Shown here one piece after another: positions 26,920 through 35,704 of a stretch of 35,704 nt of DNA. Source of the DNA: Gammaproteobacteria bacterium (GTDB lineage Bacteria; Pseudomonadota; Gammaproteobacteria; Steroidobacterales; Steroidobacteraceae); assembly GCA_020029535.1 (NCBI GenBank), contig JAIBJM010000001.1:1-35704 (forward strand). Reading direction: 5' to 3'. Under the pieces are notes generated by a model. It was not told the DNA's origin and ran no database searches. It worked only from the letters and a program-made list of their open reading frames with translations. A program made the position numbers and the translations under genes. The number at the start of each line of letters is the position of its first letter. Positions within the stretch are counted from its first letter, which is position 1.

Positions 26920-28023
26920 TCAGCCCACCGGCCAGTTGCGCAGCCCCCCGACCAGATGTCCGGGTTCGGCTACGCCGTGCTGGCCGGCAATGGCGCAGGC
27001 CTGCAGGCTGCGCACGCCGGACTGACAGATGAATACCGGCTGGCGACCGGCCAGCTCGGGCAGCCGTTCCGGCAGCTGATCCAGCGGAATATTCAGGGCC
27101 TGATCCAGGTGCTGGAGCGCGAACTCCCGCGGTTCGCGTACATCGACCAGCACCAGGCCGTTGGTGCTGGGGCCGTCGCGCAAGGCGTCGCGAAGATCGG
27201 CGGCGGACCAGTGTCGTACGCCGGGCATCGCGGCCGCTGGCGATGGGGCGGGGTCGTGCAGGGCGGTGATGCGGGGCCGATCCCCGCACACCGCGCAGTC
27301 GGTGCGCCGCTGGAAGCGGAATTCGCGAAAGCGCAGCTCCAGCGCGTCGTAGGTCAGCAGTCGTCCAATCAGAAGCACACCGATGCCGGTGATCAGTTTG
27401 ATGGCCTCGGTGGCCTGGATGCTGCCGAGCACGCCGGGCAGCACGCCCAGCACGCCGGCTTCGGCGCAATTGGGTACCACACCCTCGGCCGGATCGCTGA
27501 ACAGGCAGCGATAGCAGGGCCCCTGTCCGGGCACATAGGTCATGGCCTGGCCTTCGAAGCGGTGAATGGCCGCCGATACCAGCGGCTTGCGCAGCAGCAC
27601 GCAGGCGTCGTTGACCAGGTAACGGGTACCGAGCCGATCGCTGCCGTCGAGCACCAGATCATGGCTTCCGATAAGGGATGCGGCGTTGGCGGCGCACAGT
27701 TCTTCGGCGTGTGCGGTTACCTCGATGCCGGGGTTCAGTTCCAGCAGTCGCCGGCGCGCCAGCAACGCCTTGGACTGGCCGAGGTCATCCGTGCCGAACA
27801 GCACCTGGCGTTGCAGGTTGGACAGCTCGACCACATCGTGATCGACGACGCCGATATGGCCGACGCCGGCGGCCGCCAGATACAGCGCGGCCGGTGAACC
27901 CAGTCCGCCGGCGCCGACGATCAGCACCCGGGCAGCGCGCAGCCGCTGCTGGCCACGTTCACCGATTTCGGGCAGCAGCAGATGGCGGCTGTAGCGTGCG
28001 GTTTCCTGCGGATCCAGCGTCAT
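26920..28023 (-). CDS. moeB: MoeB/ThiF-type adenylyltransferase fused to rhodanese
   Basis: The 367-residue protein has an E1-like adenylation domain (GAGGLGSPAALYLAAAGVG near residue 34, DHDVVELSNLQRQ near 58) with paired zinc cysteines (CYRC and CAVC). A C-terminal rhodanese domain follows from about residue 270, with active-site loop Cys333 in CQSGVRS. Such MoeZ-like proteins activate and thiolate a ubiquitin-like sulfur carrier (MoaD, ThiS or CysO) for molybdopterin, thiamine or cysteine synthesis. Start ATG 28023 is four bases after the ABC transporter stop; the frame is open 20 codons further, inside that gene. It is the last gene of the queD-ABC-moeB run. The sulfur carrier is not encoded here, so the pathway is open. 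Confidence 0.9.
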   Translation of the reverse strand: MTLDPQETARYSRHLLLPEIGERGQQRLRAARVLIVGAGGLGSPAALYLAAAGVGHIGVVDHDVVELSNLQRQVLFGTDDLGQSKALLARRRLLELNPGIEVTAHAEELCAANAASLIGSHDLVLDGSDRLGTRYLVNDACVLLRKPLVSAAIHRFEGQAMTYVPGQGPCYRCLFSDPAEGVVPNCAEAGVLGVLPGVLGSIQATEAIKLITGIGVLLIGRLLTYDALELRFREFRFQRRTDCAVCGDRPRITALHDPAPSPAAAMPGVRHWSAADLRDALRDGPSTNGLVLVDVREPREFALQHLDQALNIPLDQLPERLPELAGRQPVFICQSGVRSLQACAIAGQHGVAEPGHLVGGLRNWPVG

Positions 28024-28027
28024 GCGC

Positions 28028-29851
28028 TCAAGGTAGCGCGACCCGTGTATCTCCGTGCAAGTCGTTGAATTGCAAAGCAGCAAGACGCGCGTACAAGCCG
28101 CCGGCCGCGATCAACTGCGAGTGATTTCCTTCGGCGACGATACGGCCCTGATCCATCACCACGATGCGTTTGAGCCGCTGCACGGTGGCCAGCCGGTGCA
28201 CCACCACCAGCGTGGTGCGGCCGCGGCCGCTGTTGCCGGCCATCAGGTTGTTCAGGCCCTGCTGCACCAGCCGTTCGTTTTCGGCATCCAGCGCACTGGT
28301 GGCTTCGTCCAGCAGCAGCAGCGGCGCATCGCGCAGGATGGCGCGCGCGATGGCAATGCGCTGACGCTGTCCGCCGGACAGCGTGACGCCGCGTTCACCC
28401 AGCAGCGTGCCGAAGCCATCGGGCAGACGTTCGATGAATTCATCGGCCGCGGCCGCGCTGGCCGCGGCGTGCAGTTCGGCATCGCTGGCATCAGGCCGGC
28501 CGTAGCGGATGTTGTCGGCCACGCTGCCGGCGAAAATCACCGGGTCCTGGCTGACCACTGCTATCTGCGAACGCAGTGCCACCGGATCGAGCTGCGCGAT
28601 GTCAATGCCATCGAAGCGGATCACGCCTGCCGTGGGATCGAAGAAGCGCAGCAGCAGCTGGAACATCGTGGACTTGCCGGCGCCCGATGGGCCAACCAGC
28701 GCCACCGCTTCGCCGGGCGCGATCTGCAATGACACGCCGGCCAGTGCCGCGTGATCCGGCCGCGTCGGGTAGTGGAAGCGCACCGCGTCGAAGGCAATGC
28801 GGCCCTGCGCAGGCGTGGGCAGCGACACCGGCTTCGCCGGCGCGCGAATGTCAGGTTCGGTGGACAGTATCTCGAGCAGTCTTTCGGTGGCGCCGGCCGC
28901 GCGCTGCACTTCGCCCCACAGTTCGCTCAGCGCGCCGACCGAGCTGACCAGCAGCACGGCATAGATGATGAACTGGCTCAGCTGCCCGCCGGTCATGCGC
29001 ATCGCCAGCACGTCCAGCGCTCCGATCCACAGCACGCCGACGATGCAGGCGCCCACCACCATGAATACCACCGCCGTCATCCATGCGCGCATGCGCGTGC
29101 GGCGGATGCCGACATGGAACGATTCTTCAACGGCGGCGCCAAAATGGCGGCGATCGGCCTCCTCGTGCGTGTAGGCCTGCACGGTCTGCATGGCGCCGAT
29201 GGTTTCGCCGGCCAGCGCCGAGGTTTCCGCAATGCGATCCTGGGAGAGGCGCGACAGGCCGCGCACGCGCCGGCCCATCAATATGACCAGGACCAGCACT
29301 GCGGGCACGCCGACAAAGGTCAGCCCCGTCAGCTTCAGGCTGGTCACGGCCATCATCACCAGCGCACCCAGTACCATCACCAGACTGCGCAGCGCAAACG
29401 AAGCCGAGGAACCCACGACGGTCTGCACCAGCGTGGTATCCGCGGTCAGCCGGGACAGCACCTCGCCGGTGCGCGTGGTTTCAAAAAAGGCAGGCGACAG
29501 CGACAGGATGTGGCTGTATACGCGAGTGCGCACGTCGGCCACCACCCGCTCGCCGATCCAGGTCACCACGTAGTAACGCGCGGCTGACGCCATGCCAATG
29601 AAACCGGTGACGCCCAGCAGCCCGAGGAAGTAGGGGCCGATGTTGCCGGCAGTGGCGGTGGAAAAGCCGCGATCGATGACCAGGCGCACCGCAGTGGGCA
29701 ACACCAGCGTCGCACCCGAAGCCAGGGCCAGCGCAACCAGGGCGGCGACGATGGCCCACCGGTGCGGTATCAGAAAAGGAGCCAGCGCGGCCAGCGGGCG
29801 CAGATTGCGTGAGGCTGGGCGTCGCGACTCGGTCGAGAACGGGGGCGGCAT
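28028..29851 (-). CDS. ABC exporter, fused permease and ATPase (MsbA-like)
   Basis: This 607-residue half-transporter has six membrane helices in its first 320 residues and an ATPase domain with Walker A GPSGAGKST (about 393), signature LSGGQRQRIAIARA (about 498) and Walker B LLLLDEATSALD (about 520). It acts as a homodimer in the inner membrane. The subfamily includes lipid A flippase MsbA and multidrug exporters; the substrate is unknown. It is an MsbA homologue and not clearly the essential flippase, since no lpxK neighbour is seen. It follows queD by eight bases and precedes moeB by four. Confidence 0.92.
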   Translation of the reverse strand: MPPPFSTESRRPASRNLRPLAALAPFLIPHRWAIVAALVALALASGATLVLPTAVRLVIDRGFSTATAGNIGPYFLGLLGVTGFIGMASAARYYVVTWIGERVVADVRTRVYSHILSLSPAFFETTRTGEVLSRLTADTTLVQTVVGSSASFALRSLVMVLGALVMMAVTSLKLTGLTFVGVPAVLVLVILMGRRVRGLSRLSQDRIAETSALAGETIGAMQTVQAYTHEEADRRHFGAAVEESFHVGIRRTRMRAWMTAVVFMVVGACIVGVLWIGALDVLAMRMTGGQLSQFIIYAVLLVSSVGALSELWGEVQRAAGATERLLEILSTEPDIRAPAKPVSLPTPAQGRIAFDAVRFHYPTRPDHAALAGVSLQIAPGEAVALVGPSGAGKSTMFQLLLRFFDPTAGVIRFDGIDIAQLDPVALRSQIAVVSQDPVIFAGSVADNIRYGRPDASDAELHAAASAAAADEFIERLPDGFGTLLGERGVTLSGGQRQRIAIARAILRDAPLLLLDEATSALDAENERLVQQGLNNLMAGNSGRGRTTLVVVHRLATVQRLKRIVVMDQGRIVAEGNHSQLIAAGGLYARLAALQFNDLHGDTRVALP

Positions 29852-29859
29852 ATTGCGGC

Positions 29860-30222
29860 TCAGCCTGCAGGGCCGCGATATTCGCAGCCGCTGTTGCAGG
29901 TTTCATGCACCACGATGCGCGACAGTCCCGGCAGCTGTGGTTCCAGCCGGTCCCAGATCCACATGGCCAGCTGCTCGCTGGTGGGGTTCTCGAGACCCGG
30001 AATGTCATTCAGATAGCGATGGTCGAGCTGCTCATGCACCGACTGCGCGGCCTGCTTGATGTCAGCGAAGTCCCGTACCCAGCCGGTGGCCGGTTGCACC
30101 GGTCCGCCCACGTACACCGAGATGCGGAATGAATGTCCATGCAGCTGCGCGCACTTGTGCCCGGCGGGCACCTGCGGCAGCCGGTGCGCAGCCTCAATCC
30201 GGAATTCTTTGAAAATTTCCAT
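29860..30222 (-). CDS. queD: 6-carboxy-tetrahydropterin synthase
   Basis: The 120-residue enzyme makes 6-carboxy-5,6,7,8-tetrahydropterin, the second step towards queuosine. Zinc ligands are His13, His28 and His30 (HGH), the catalytic cysteine is Cys24 ([11 protein letters not shown]), and [16 protein letters not shown] and HETCNSGC complete the family pattern. It is the first gene of a three-gene minus-strand run. The start has no ribosome binding site; TAAGAT lies six bases upstream, suggesting a leaderless transcript. It is divergent from the DUF1993 gene across 49 bases. The other queuosine genes are not here. Confidence 0.93.
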   Translation of the reverse strand: MEIFKEFRIEAAHRLPQVPAGHKCAQLHGHSFRISVYVGGPVQPATGWVRDFADIKQAAQSVHEQLDHRYLNDIPGLENPTSEQLAMWIWDRLEPQLPGLSRIVVHETCNSGCEYRGPAG

Positions 30223-30228
30223 TGGGGT

Positions 30229-30234
30229 ATCTTA
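30229..30234 (-). promoter_or_regulatory. -10-like hexamer before queD
   Basis: On the minus strand TAAGAT is six bases before the queD ATG (start 30222). No ribosome binding site is present. No -35 is evident. Confidence 0.35.
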
Positions 30235-30271
30235 CGCGCCCGGATCGCGGTCCTCATGAAGGAGATGTCAG

Positions 30272-30784
30272 ATGGCCATTTCAATGTATGACGCTTCGGT
30301 GCTGGCATTTCAGCGCGGGCTGACCAATCTGGAGCACATACTGGACAAGGCAGCGGCCGATGCCACGCAGCGGCGCATCGATCCGCAGGTGTTGCTGGTC
30401 GCGCGTCTGGCACCGGACATGTTGCCGCTGGCCCGGCAGGTGCAGATTGCCGCCGACCATGCCAAGAACGCCGCTGGCCGACTGGCCGGGCTTGCGCCGC
30501 CGAAGTTCGAAGACAACGAGACGGATTTCATGCAGCTCAAGCAGCGGCTGGCCAGAACCCGCGACTATCTGGCGACGATCCAGCCGGCGCAGCTGGATGG
30601 CTCGGAGCAGCGCGACATTGTGCTGCAGTTCCCCGGCGTCGAGCTGAAGTTCAAGGGCCTGGACTATCTGCTGGGCTTCGCTGTTCCGAACTTCTATTTC
30701 CACTCCACCACGGCCTACGACATCCTGCGCCACAACGGCGTGTCGCTGAGCAAGGTGGATTTCATCAGTGCCGGGAAGCGCTAG
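30272..30784 (+). CDS. DUF1993 family protein
   Basis: This 170-residue protein begins [27 protein letters not shown] and ends with [26 protein letters not shown], both characteristic of DUF1993. The predicted fold is a four-helix bundle, as in DinB-like proteins; function is unknown. Histidines in the [11 protein letters not shown] part and AADHAKNA could bind a metal. A strong AAGGAG ribosome binding site precedes the ATG. ppc follows after eight bases and may share the transcript. Confidence 0.88.
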   Translation: MAISMYDASVLAFQRGLTNLEHILDKAAADATQRRIDPQVLLVARLAPDMLPLARQVQIAADHAKNAAGRLAGLAPPKFEDNETDFMQLKQRLARTRDYLATIQPAQLDGSEQRDIVLQFPGVELKFKGLDYLLGFAVPNFYFHSTTAYDILRHNGVSLSKVDFISAGKR

Positions 30785-30792
30785 AGACTGGC

Positions 30793-33597
30793 ATGGCCCG
30801 TGCTTGGTCAATGCCCATGGCATTTCTGCAGTCGCATGACGCCGCCAGCAAGAACCAGCCGCTGATCGAGAACATCCGGCTGCTGGGTCGCATCCTCGGC
30901 GATGTGATCCGCGAGCAGGAGGGCGACGCCGCCTTCGCGCTGATCGAAAAAGTGCGCCGGCTGTCGGTGCAGTACCGGCTCAAGCATCGCGCGGCGGCTG
31001 GTCGCGCGCTGAGTCGGCTGCTGAAGGGCCTGAGCGATGACCAGACCGTCAACGTGATCCGCGCCTTCAGCTATTTCTCGCACCTGGCCAACATCGCCGA
31101 GGACCGTCAGTACGTGCGGCGGCGCGTGCACCACGAACGGCAAGGCCACACCCAGCCTGGATCGCTGGATCACACTTTCACCCGTCTGCGGCGCGCCGGG
31201 ATCGGCGCCGCAGGGATTGCTGCTGCGTTGGCCGAGGCGCATGTCTCGCCGGTGCTGACCGCTCATCCCACCGAGGTGCAGCGCAAGAGCATTCTCGATG
31301 CCGGACGCACCATCGCCGACCTGATCGGCGCACGCGATGAGATGTCGGGCGAGCGCGAGCTGGCCGCCAATGAAGCGACCATCCGCGGTCTGGTGGCGCA
31401 GCTGTGGCAGACACGCATGTTGCGTTTTGCGCGTCTGACCGTGGCCGACGAAATAGAGAACGCGCTGTCGTACTACCACAGCACCTTCCTGCGCCAGATA
31501 CCAAAGCTGTACGAGGAGATGGAAGCTGCACTGGATGGCCGACCCATCGCACCCTTCCTGCGCATGGGGCACTGGATCGGTGGCGATCGCGACGGCAACC
31601 CCAATGTTACCGGCGACACGCTGCAGCTGGCGCTGAGCCGCCAGAGCGAAACCGCGCTGCGTTTCTATCTGACCGAGGTGCATCACCTCGGCGCGGAACT
31701 GTCGTTATCGACGATGCTGGTCAAGGTGACGCCGCAGCTGCTGGCGCTGGCCGAACGGAGCGGCGACAGCAACCCGCATCGCGCCGACGAACCCTATCGC
31801 CGCGCATTGATCGGCATGTATGGGCGACTGGCGGCCGCCTTGCAGTCGCTGACCGGCACCGAGGCGCTGCGTCATGCGGTGGCGCCCGGCGCACCCTATG
31901 CCGATGCGCAGGCGTTGCTGGCCGACCTGCAGGTCGTCGCCGACTCGCTGCGCGGTCATCACGCCGAGGCCATGATCGGCCTGCGGCTGGGGCCGCTGAT
32001 GCGCGCGGTGCAGGTGTTCGGTTTCCATCTGGCCACCGTCGATCTGCGCCAGAGTTCGGATGTGCACGAGGCGGTGGTCACCGAACTGTTGCGGGTGGCC
32101 GAAGTGCAGGCCGACTATGCCTCGCTCGGCGAGACGCAACGCTGCGAACTGTTGCTCCGGCTGCTCAACGATGCGCGGCCGCTGCGCGTGCCATCGGCGG
32201 GCTACAGCGATCTGCTGCGTTCCGAACTGAAGGTGTTCGAGACCGCCTGCGAATGGCTGGCCCGGCTCGGGCCCGACGCGCTGCGCCACTACATCATCTC
32301 GCACACCGAGCAGGTCAGCGATCTGCTGGAAGTGCTGCTGCTGCAGAAGGAGTGCGGACTGCTGCGCGGTACGCTGAAAGCGCACGGGCATGCTGCGCTG
32401 ATCGTGGTGCCGCTGTTCGAGACCATCGATGACCTGCGCAATGCGGCGCGCATCATGGGCGAGTACTGCCGGCTGCCGGGTATCGGTGCGCTGCTGATGC
32501 GCAGCGGTGGCACGCAGGAAATCATGCTGGGTTACAGCGACAGCAACAAGGATGGCGGCTTCTTCACCAGCAACTGGGAGCTGTATCGCGCCGAGATTGA
32601 ACTGGTGAAGCTGTTCGACCAGTTGGCGAAAAACCCCGGCCTGCGTCTGCGTCTGTTCCATGGTCGCGGCGGCACCGTGGGCCGCGGCGGCGGTCCCAGC
32701 TATGCAGCCATCCTGGCGCAGCCGCCGGGCACGGTGCGCGGCCAGATCAGGCTTACCGAACAGGGCGAGGTCATCGCCTCCAAGTATGCGCATCCGGACA
32801 TCGGCCGCCGCAATCTCGAGACGCTGGTGGCGGCCACGCTGGAGGCCACGCTGCTGAAGACCACGCGCCGCGCGCCGCGTGCCTTCCTCGACATGGCCAG
32901 CGAACTGTCGCAGGCCAGCTTCGCGGCCTATCGCGGGCTGGTCTACGAGACACCGGGCTTCACCGATTACTTCTACGACACCACGCCGATCCGCGAGATC
33001 GCGCAGCTGAATATCGGTTCGCGTCCGGCCTCGCGCAAGGCCAGCCGCCGCATCGAGGATCTGCGCGCCATTCCATGGAGTTTCTCGTGGGGCCAGTGCC
33101 GGGTGGCATTGCCGGGCTGGTATGGCTTTGGTGCGGCAGTGGCGGCGGTGCTGCACGGCAAGCCGGCCGAGCGCGCCGCGCAACTGTCGCTGCTGCAACG
33201 CATGTATCGCGAATGGCCATTTTTCCGCACGCTGCTGTCCAACCTCGACATGGTGCTGGCCAAGAGCGATCTGGGCCTTGCGCAGCGCTATGTCGAGCTG
33301 GTGCAGGATCGCAAATCCGGCCGGCAGATTTTCGCGGCCATCGGTGCCGAGTGGCGCCGCGCGCAACGGGCACTGATATGGATTACCGGCGAGGAGCAGC
33401 GGCTGGCGTCCAATCCGGCGCTGGCGCGTTCGATCGAGCACCGCTTCCCCTACATCGATCCGCTGAACCACCTGCAGGTGGAACTGATGCGCCGCATCCG
33501 CAGACGCGCACCGGACTCGGCCGGCCTTGCGCAGGTACATACCGGCATTCACCTGTCGATCAACGGCGTGGCGGCGGGCCTGCGCAACACCGGGTAG
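30793..33597 (+). CDS. ppc: Phosphoenolpyruvate carboxylase
   Basis: The 934-residue enzyme carboxylates phosphoenolpyruvate to oxaloacetate, refilling the TCA cycle. Active-site elements are present: His158 in [25 protein letters not shown] near 260, Lys586 in [10 protein letters not shown] and Arg625 in [14 protein letters not shown]. The C-terminus ends GLRNTG, as in functional PEP carboxylases. It is about 50 residues longer than E. coli Ppc, partly at the N-terminus; ATG 30793 has only a weak AGAG upstream, and ATG 30811 or 30817 could be used. Allosteric control by acetyl-CoA and aspartate is usual for the family. Confidence 0.95.
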   Translation: MARAWSMPMAFLQSHDAASKNQPLIENIRLLGRILGDVIREQEGDAAFALIEKVRRLSVQYRLKHRAAAGRALSRLLKGLSDDQTVNVIRAFSYFSHLANIAEDRQYVRRRVHHERQGHTQPGSLDHTFTRLRRAGIGAAGIAAALAEAHVSPVLTAHPTEVQRKSILDAGRTIADLIGARDEMSGERELAANEATIRGLVAQLWQTRMLRFARLTVADEIENALSYYHSTFLRQIPKLYEEMEAALDGRPIAPFLRMGHWIGGDRDGNPNVTGDTLQLALSRQSETALRFYLTEVHHLGAELSLSTMLVKVTPQLLALAERSGDSNPHRADEPYRRALIGMYGRLAAALQSLTGTEALRHAVAPGAPYADAQALLADLQVVADSLRGHHAEAMIGLRLGPLMRAVQVFGFHLATVDLRQSSDVHEAVVTELLRVAEVQADYASLGETQRCELLLRLLNDARPLRVPSAGYSDLLRSELKVFETACEWLARLGPDALRHYIISHTEQVSDLLEVLLLQKECGLLRGTLKAHGHAALIVVPLFETIDDLRNAARIMGEYCRLPGIGALLMRSGGTQEIMLGYSDSNKDGGFFTSNWELYRAEIELVKLFDQLAKNPGLRLRLFHGRGGTVGRGGGPSYAAILAQPPGTVRGQIRLTEQGEVIASKYAHPDIGRRNLETLVAATLEATLLKTTRRAPRAFLDMASELSQASFAAYRGLVYETPGFTDYFYDTTPIREIAQLNIGSRPASRKASRRIEDLRAIPWSFSWGQCRVALPGWYGFGAAVAAVLHGKPAERAAQLSLLQRMYREWPFFRTLLSNLDMVLAKSDLGLAQRYVELVQDRKSGRQIFAAIGAEWRRAQRALIWITGEEQRLASNPALARSIEHRFPYIDPLNHLQVELMRRIRRRAPDSAGLAQVHTGIHLSINGVAAGLRNTG

Positions 33598-33699
33598 GAA
33601 TCCGCGGGCGCTGGCGCGGGCCACAGCAGCCTCGTAGTATCTCGCCCGGTCCGGGCTTGGCCCGTCTGGCCGCAACAACAGCGATTCCGTGGGGACTTT
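33598..33699 (+). other. 102-base gap with overlapping inverted repeats after ppc
   Basis: GCCCGGTCCGGGC (33644-33656) is an inverted repeat, and CGGGC-TTG-GCCCG (33652-33664) is a second one sharing the CGGGC arm. The two hairpins exclude each other. No T run follows, so I would not call a terminator. TAGTAT (33635-33640) is a possible -10 for the next gene. Confidence 0.3.
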
Positions 33700-35704
33700 A
33701 TGACTGCTTCGACAGCCGCCGACAGGCGCGGCCTGAATCTTCTGCTGCTGCTGTTCATCGGCAGTGGCTGCGCGGCGCTGATCTATGAAGTGGTGTGGTA
33801 TCAGTCGCTGGCGCTGATCATCGGCAGCAATGCGGTGTCGATGGCCGTGGTGCTGGGCACCTACATGGGCGGCATGGGCCTGGGCAGTCTGCTGTTCCTG
33901 CGCTGGCGCGGCCGCTTCGGCCATCCACTGCGCATCTATGCGCAGCTGGAACTGGTGGTCGCCGTGTTCGGCCTGCTGGTGTTGTACGTGTTGCCCTGGG
34001 CCGGCGGCCTGTATACGGCGATCGGTGGCCCGGGGTTCACCGGTGTGCTGATGCGGGGCTTGTTCTGCGCGCTGTTCCTGCTGTTGCCCACCATGGCCAT
34101 GGGCGCCACGCTGCCGGCCGCGGCCAGCTGGCTGCGCGCCACACCTGAAGGCGTGAGCCGCATCGGTCTGTACTACTCCGCCAACATTCTCGGCGGCGTG
34201 GCCGGTTGCCTGCTGTCGGGCTTCTATCTGCTGCGCGTGCACGACAATGCCACCGCCAGCCATGTCGCGGTGGCGCTCAATGTGCTGGTGGCCGTTGCAG
34301 CCTGGCTGATCGCCGGACGCTCGACGCTGCGCACCACCTCCGACGAAGCGGCCAGTGCTGCCGCCAATACCGTGGTGGTCAACGACAAGTCGCTGCTGGG
34401 TGGTCATCGCGCGGTGTACATCGCCATCGGCATCTCCGGCGCCTGCGCGCTGGGCGCGCAGGTGGTGTGGACCCGCAATCTGGCCTTGCTGCTCGGCGGC
34501 ACGGTGTACACCTTCGCGCTGATCCTGGCGGCGGTGCTGGTGGGTCTGGCCATTGGCAGCACGCTTGGTGCCGTTGCTGCACGCAACAGTACGCAGCCGC
34601 GCCGTGCGCTGGCGATCTGCCAGCTGCTGGTGGTGTTCGGTCTGGGCTGGGCGGCGTGGTCGATCACCGATGACATGCCGAACTGGCCGATCGATCCGCG
34701 GCTGGCGCCGTCGCCCTGGTATCTGTTCCAGCTCGATTTCCTGCGCTGCCTGTACGCCGTGCTGCCGGCCTCGATTGCCTGGGGCGCCGCCTTCCCGCTG
34801 GCCATCGCCGCTGTGGCTGACGGCAGCGACAACAGCGGCGCCGCGGTGGCACGCGTCTATGCCGCCAATACTGCAGGTGCCGTGCTGGGCGCGCTGCTTT
34901 CCAGCCTGCTGCTGATCGCCTGGATCGGCACGCAGCAGACACAGCGTCTGATGATTGCGCTGGCGCTGCTGGCAGTCGTGCTGCTGCTGGTGATACCGGT
35001 GCGTTCACGCGCTGAGGCCGCGCGACCGGCGTATGCCGTGCCCTTGCTGGTGCTGGGCGTGGTGCTGACGGGGTTCGCCTTCAGCATCGTGCACAAGGTG
35101 CCGGGCGTGCTGGCGGGTTACGGACGCTGGTCCGCCAGCTGGTTGAAGAACCACGGTGAATTCATTTTCATCGGCGAGGGACTGAACTCGACGATGGCGG
35201 TGTCGCAGATGTCCGATGGCACCCGCAACTATCACAATGCCGGCAAGGTGCAGGCCTCCAGCATGCTGGAAGACATGCGGCTGCAGCGCATGCTGGGTCA
35301 CATGACCACGCTGCTGGCACGCGATCCGAAGCATGTGCTGGTGATCGGCTGCGGCGCGGGCGTCACCGCCGGCGCGGTCAGCATCAGCCCGGCGGTGCAG
35401 ACCGAAACCATTGCCGAGATCGAGCGGCTGGTGCCGCAGGTGGTCAGCACCTACTTCAGCAATGAGAACCACGGCGTCATCCAGAATCCGAAGGTGACGG
35501 TGCGCGTCGACGATGCGCGCCACTTCCTGATGACCACCGACCGGAAGTTCGACGCCATCACCGCCGATCCTTTCGACACCTGGGTCAAGGGCGCGGCGAC
35601 GCTCAACACCGTCGAGTTCTATCAGGTGATGAAGCAGCATCTGAATCCGGGCGGCGTGGTCACGGCGTGGATCCCGTTCTACGAGACCACCCACGAGGCG
35701 ATCA
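33700..35704 (+). CDS. Membrane protein fused to spermidine-synthase-like domain (partial)
   Basis: The gene runs off the window after 668 codons. The N-terminal 480 or so residues contain many hydrophobic segments in two blocks (about 15-215 and 245-475), with an MFS-like look. The C-terminal part is a Rossmann methyltransferase-like domain with VIGCGAGVTAG near 548, an acidic IAEIERLVPQVV after it, VDDARHFL near 606 and ITADPFDTW near 622. This is the fused MFS/spermidine-synthase type found in many bacteria; most have no proven enzyme activity. The DPFDTW loop differs from the DSTDPxGP loop of true spermidine synthases, so the aminopropyl transfer is doubtful. GGGGA precedes the ATG. Confidence 0.85.
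   Translation, partial: MTASTAADRRGLNLLLLLFIGSGCAALIYEVVWYQSLALIIGSNAVSMAVVLGTYMGGMGLGSLLFLRWRGRFGHPLRIYAQLELVVAVFGLLVLYVLPWAGGLYTAIGGPGFTGVLMRGLFCALFLLLPTMAMGATLPAAASWLRATPEGVSRIGLYYSANILGGVAGCLLSGFYLLRVHDNATASHVAVALNVLVAVAAWLIAGRSTLRTTSDEAASAAANTVVVNDKSLLGGHRAVYIAIGISGACALGAQVVWTRNLALLLGGTVYTFALILAAVLVGLAIGSTLGAVAARNSTQPRRALAICQLLVVFGLGWAAWSITDDMPNWPIDPRLAPSPWYLFQLDFLRCLYAVLPASIAWGAAFPLAIAAVADGSDNSGAAVARVYAANTAGAVLGALLSSLLLIAWIGTQQTQRLMIALALLAVVLLLVIPVRSRAEAARPAYAVPLLVLGVVLTGFAFSIVHKVPGVLAGYGRWSASWLKNHGEFIFIGEGLNSTMAVSQMSDGTRNYHNAGKVQASSMLEDMRLQRMLGHMTTLLARDPKHVLVIGCGAGVTAGAVSISPAVQTETIAEIERLVPQVVSTYFSNENHGVIQNPKVTVRVDDARHFLMTTDRKFDAITADPFDTWVKGAATLNTVEFYQVMKQHLNPGGVVTAWIPFYETTHEAI

Noticed and set aside
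31705-34407. 900-codon open frame on the minus strand opposite ppc
   Set aside because: It is the antisense of ppc and the next gene. Its product is rich in Gln, His, Arg and Ala with no motif, which is the usual shadow of GC-rich coding DNA.

Overview
The window is GC-rich, gene-dense bacterial chromosome. The gene set (AcrAB-type RND pump, YaeQ, QueD, phosphoenolpyruvate carboxylase, DUF4404, Ada/AlkA fusion, lipobox lipoprotein, Tat substrate) points to a Gammaproteobacterium, perhaps of the Nevskiales/Steroidobacterales/Xanthomonadales type. That placement is an inference; I cannot name a genus. I see no rRNA, tRNA, CRISPR array, insertion sequence or prophage. No stretch above 300 bases lacks a gene.

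1-7739 (+ strand) is an aromatic catabolic block. It holds the end of a vanillin/salicylaldehyde-type aldehyde dehydrogenase, a Rieske non-heme iron oxygenase, an MFS carrier, then a tight ligI-ligA-ligB-ligC-ligJ-ligK run. The lig genes encode the protocatechuate 4,5-cleavage pathway: LigAB opens the ring, LigC oxidises the semialdehyde to 2-pyrone-4,6-dicarboxylate, LigI hydrolyses the pyrone, LigJ hydrates oxalomesaconate, and LigK splits the product to pyruvate and oxaloacetate. The upstream genes would suit conversion of a vanillin-like lignin monomer to protocatechuate. The 190-base gap before ligI carries a perfect hairpin, a GTTCG-N5-CGAAC dyad resembling IclR-type operators, and a small hairpin at the ligI start. 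ligK appears to start at ATT.

7740-10292 (- strand) converges on ligK with no spacer. It is a CoA-transferase A/B plus thiolase operon, divergent from a LysR regulator (10368-11261). 11319-15421 holds a glutamate dehydrogenase-family gene, a small DksA/TraR zinc-finger protein, a GGDEF-EAL protein and a Tat-exported dienelactone hydrolase-like protein.

15534-18324 is a periplasmic reducing module (DsbD-like reductase plus a redoxin) closed by a strong intrinsic terminator. 18404-22464 is a DNA-damage block: DNA polymerase IV, a DUF4404 protein, a fused Ada-AraC-AlkA glycosylase, Ogt, and YaeQ. 22474-26820 (-) is an RND efflux pump with its adaptor lipoprotein. 26920-30222 (-) is a three-gene run: queD, an MsbA-like ABC exporter, and a MoeB/ThiF-rhodanese protein. 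30272-35704 (+) has a DUF1993 gene, ppc, and the start of a membrane protein fused to a spermidine-synthase-like domain, cut by the window edge.

Several genes (dinB, DUF4404, alkA, queD, GGDEF-EAL) lack a Shine-Dalgarno sequence and have a -10-like hexamer 6-8 bases before the start codon, suggesting leaderless transcripts.
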